The notes beneath the pieces were generated by a model. That model had not been told where the DNA came from. It worked only from the letters and a program-made list of their open reading frames with translations, and did no database searches. Source: Streptomyces sp. WMMC500 (GTDB lineage Bacteria; Actinomycetota; Actinomycetes; Streptomycetales; Streptomycetaceae). Taken from it: a stretch of DNA of 64,000 nucleotides. Position 1 is the stretch's first letter. Each line of letters opens with the position of its first letter. Positions 62,218 to 64,000 of this stretch are shown in pieces. Where the stretch lies: the NCBI RefSeq assembly GCF_027497195.1, contig NZ_CP114905.1, positions 1-64,000 on the forward strand, read 5' to 3'. The translations under genes were made by a program, and so were the position numbers.

Positions 62218-63834
62218 ATGACGACGTCCGGACACACTTCTGACACAGGTTCCTCCCCGCGGCGCAGGTCCCTGCTCCTCGGCGGCGTCACCGGCGCCGC
62301 CGTCCTGACCACGCAGGGCCTCACCGGCACCGCCAACGCCACCCCCAAGCCGGCCAGCCCGTCCGCCGGCACCTCGGCGGGTGGGGCGGCCCAGTCGGCG
62401 CAGATCGAGTTCGACCTGGACAAGGACAACTACATCAAGTGGGCCCAGCCCACCGACGAGAACGCCGGCCAGTCCCCCACCCTGGCCATCCTCGGCCCCA
62501 TGGACGTCACCGTCTTCCTGTGGATCAACCGCGTCGTCTGGTTCGCCGCCTTCGACGCCCTGGCCCCCTACCACGAGACCGCCGTCGGCGTGTACTCCCG
62601 CATCCCCCGCCGCCCCGCCGGCGAATCGGCCACCAACCGCAACATGAACATCGCCGCCCTCTACGCCCAGCACGGCGTCTGGACACAGATCCTCCCCCAG
62701 CAGGTCGGCCGCCTCCGCGAACTCATGACCGGCCTCGGGCTGGACCCCATGGACGAGTCGGAGAACCTCACCAGCCCCATCGGCATCGGGAACGTCGCCG
62801 CGAAGAACGCGTGGAACGCGCTGAAGAACGACGGCATGAACGTCCTGGGCTACGAAGGCGGCCGCACCTACAACCCCACACCCTGGGCCGACTACACCGG
62901 CTACCAGCCGGTCAACACCGCCTTCGACGTCAACAACCCCTCACGCTGGCAGCCCCAACTCCAGCGCCACAACGGCCGCCGCGCCGGCGGCGGCCCCGGC
63001 GACCTCGGCATCTACGTCACCCAGCACTTCGTCACCCCCCAGGCCGCCCGCACCAAGCCGCACATCTTCAAAGACCCCGCCCAGTTCCGCCTGCCCCGCC
63101 CCGACCACATCGACCACACCGACCGCCGCGCCTTCAGGCGCTCCGCGGACGAAATCCTGGAGACCTCGGCCGCTCTCACCGACGAACGCAAGGTCGTCAC
63201 CGAGATCATGGAGAACAAGCTGTGGGGCATCGGGCATTCATCGATCGTCATCGCCAAGAAGCACGATGAGAACAACGAGATGGGCATGCACGGCTGGGTC
63301 CACTGGATGCTCTCCCACGTCCTGGCCACGTTCGAGCCGCTGATCGCCGCCTGGCACCAGAAGACCAAGTTCGACGCCGCCCGCCCCGTCACCGTCGTCC
63401 GCCACGTCTACGGCAAGAAGAAGGTCACCGCCTGGGGCGGCATCGGCATGGGCACCGTCGACGACATCCGAGCCTCCGAGTGGTCCAGCTACCTGCCCGT
63501 CGGCGACCACCCCGAATACCCCTCAGGCTCCACCAGCCTGTGCTCGGCCACCTCCCAGGCCGCCCGCCGCTACTTCGGCTCCGACGAACTCGACTGGACC
63601 ATCGACTACAAAGCCGGCTCCACCATGGTCGAGCCCGGCATCACCCCCGCCGCCGACCTCCAGCTCCACTTCCCCACCTGGACCGACTTCACCCGCGCCT
63701 GCGGCACCAGCCGCGTCTGGGGCGGCGTCCACTTCATGAAGACCGTCGACCGCACCATCACCTTCGGCGAACAGTTCGGCGACATGGCCCACGAATTCGT
63801 CGACAAGCACGTCAAGGGCGACGTCAAGAACTGA
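62218..63834 (+). CDS. Vanadium-dependent haloperoxidase 3
   Basis: 538 residues from the ATG at 62218 behind GGAAAGGA. A twin-arginine signal is present (PRRRSLLLGGVTGAAVLTTQG ... ANA), then a Ser/Gly linker. FDLDKDNYIKWAQPTD starts the mature part. The vanadate site is complete: HPEYPSGST at 431-439 and His 505 in GGVHFMK. It is closest to VHPO-1, including the NPTPWADYTGY and RHNGRRAGGGPGDLGIYVTQH blocks. It has its own SARP-type promoter and a following hairpin, so it is a single transcription unit. Confidence 0.93.
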   Translation: MTTSGHTSDTGSSPRRRSLLLGGVTGAAVLTTQGLTGTANATPKPASPSAGTSAGGAAQSAQIEFDLDKDNYIKWAQPTDENAGQSPTLAILGPMDVTVFLWINRVVWFAAFDALAPYHETAVGVYSRIPRRPAGESATNRNMNIAALYAQHGVWTQILPQQVGRLRELMTGLGLDPMDESENLTSPIGIGNVAAKNAWNALKNDGMNVLGYEGGRTYNPTPWADYTGYQPVNTAFDVNNPSRWQPQLQRHNGRRAGGGPGDLGIYVTQHFVTPQAARTKPHIFKDPAQFRLPRPDHIDHTDRRAFRRSADEILETSAALTDERKVVTEIMENKLWGIGHSSIVIAKKHDENNEMGMHGWVHWMLSHVLATFEPLIAAWHQKTKFDAARPVTVVRHVYGKKKVTAWGGIGMGTVDDIRASEWSSYLPVGDHPEYPSGSTSLCSATSQAARRYFGSDELDWTIDYKAGSTMVEPGITPAADLQLHFPTWTDFTRACGTSRVWGGVHFMKTVDRTITFGEQFGDMAHEFVDKHVKGDVKN

Positions 63835-63869
63835 CCCCGGCACGGCACGAGGGGCAGAAACAAAAAAAG

Positions 63870-63901
63870 CAGGGCTCCCGGGGGTGAATCCGGGGGCCCT
63901 G
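63870..63901 (+). terminator. Terminator after VHPO-3
   Basis: CAGGGCTCCCG / CGGGGGCCCTG imperfect 11-bp stem, preceded by an A-run, 36 bases after the stop. Confidence 0.7.
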
Positions 63902-63946
63902 TCTCGTGTGCGGTTCGCCGCCGGGTGGGGTGGGTTCCGGCGGGGG

Positions 63947-64000
63947 TCATCCTGGTGTCGTGTGCGGGGTGTGGGGGGTCAGGCCCTCTTCCAGGACCGT
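63947..64000 (-). CDS. Possible C-terminus of a gene beyond the window
   Basis: The minus strand reads TVLEEGLTPHTPHTTPG and a TGA at 63949-63947. It could be the end of the next minus-strand gene, convergent with VHPO-3; only 17 residues are visible and no family can be named. Confidence 0.35.
   Translation of the reverse strand, partial: TVLEEGLTPHTPHTTPG

Overview
The window reads as the end of a linear Streptomyces (or close actinomycete) replicon. DNA is very GC-rich, genes start with ATG or GTG behind GGAGG-like sites, and the first 120 bases are a run of five perfect palindromes with 3-base loops, the form of a Streptomyces telomere. A telomere-proximal helicase (569-3049) and a tap-tpg terminal-protein operon (7726-4994) follow. 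tap-tpg this close to an end fits a linear plasmid better than a chromosome arm, but the sequence cannot settle that.

Layout: 1-8.1 kb, replicon-end functions with a secreted protein and decayed tpg and tap-linked fragments. 8.5-9.5 kb, a broken FAD monooxygenase. 9.7-19.2 kb, left part of a meroterpenoid-type cluster: MFS exporter, frameshifted acyl-CoA ligase, small ABM-like protein, secreted ScyD-like protein, a short cis-prenyl synthase, an ABBA aromatic prenyltransferase, IPP isomerase, and fragments of vanadium haloperoxidases (VHPO) and an O-methyltransferase. 19.5-23.7 kb, a small regulator pair, a decayed prenyltransferase promoter region and insertion sequences. 23.7-34.4 kb, an unrelated operon: MFS exporter, a 2,301-residue NRPS-like membrane protein and SbnA/SbnB-type genes for L-2,3-diaminopropionate. 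34.6-52.3 kb, accessory genes: two ECF sigma factors, four MFS exporters, a TetR regulator, adenosine kinase, WrbA, an NDH-2-like enzyme and many gene remnants. 52.5-64 kb, right part of the meroterpenoid cluster: O-methyltransferase, three full-length VHPOs, two more ABBA prenyltransferases, a flavin-dependent halogenase and a DoxX protein.

Inferred logic of the meroterpenoid cluster: IPP isomerase balances C5 units, the cis-prenyl synthase may make an irregular or branched prenyl donor, ABBA enzymes attach prenyl groups to an aromatic acceptor, and the halogenase, VHPOs and O-methyltransferase halogenate, cyclise and methylate. No gene for the aromatic core (type III PKS, phenazine or other) is visible here, so the core must be encoded outside the window or elsewhere. 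Two promoters carry heptamer pairs with exact SARP-site geometry, and a third copy survives in a decayed duplicate, but no SARP gene is present. The NRPS operon is probably a separate insertion and is the most unusual item in the window.
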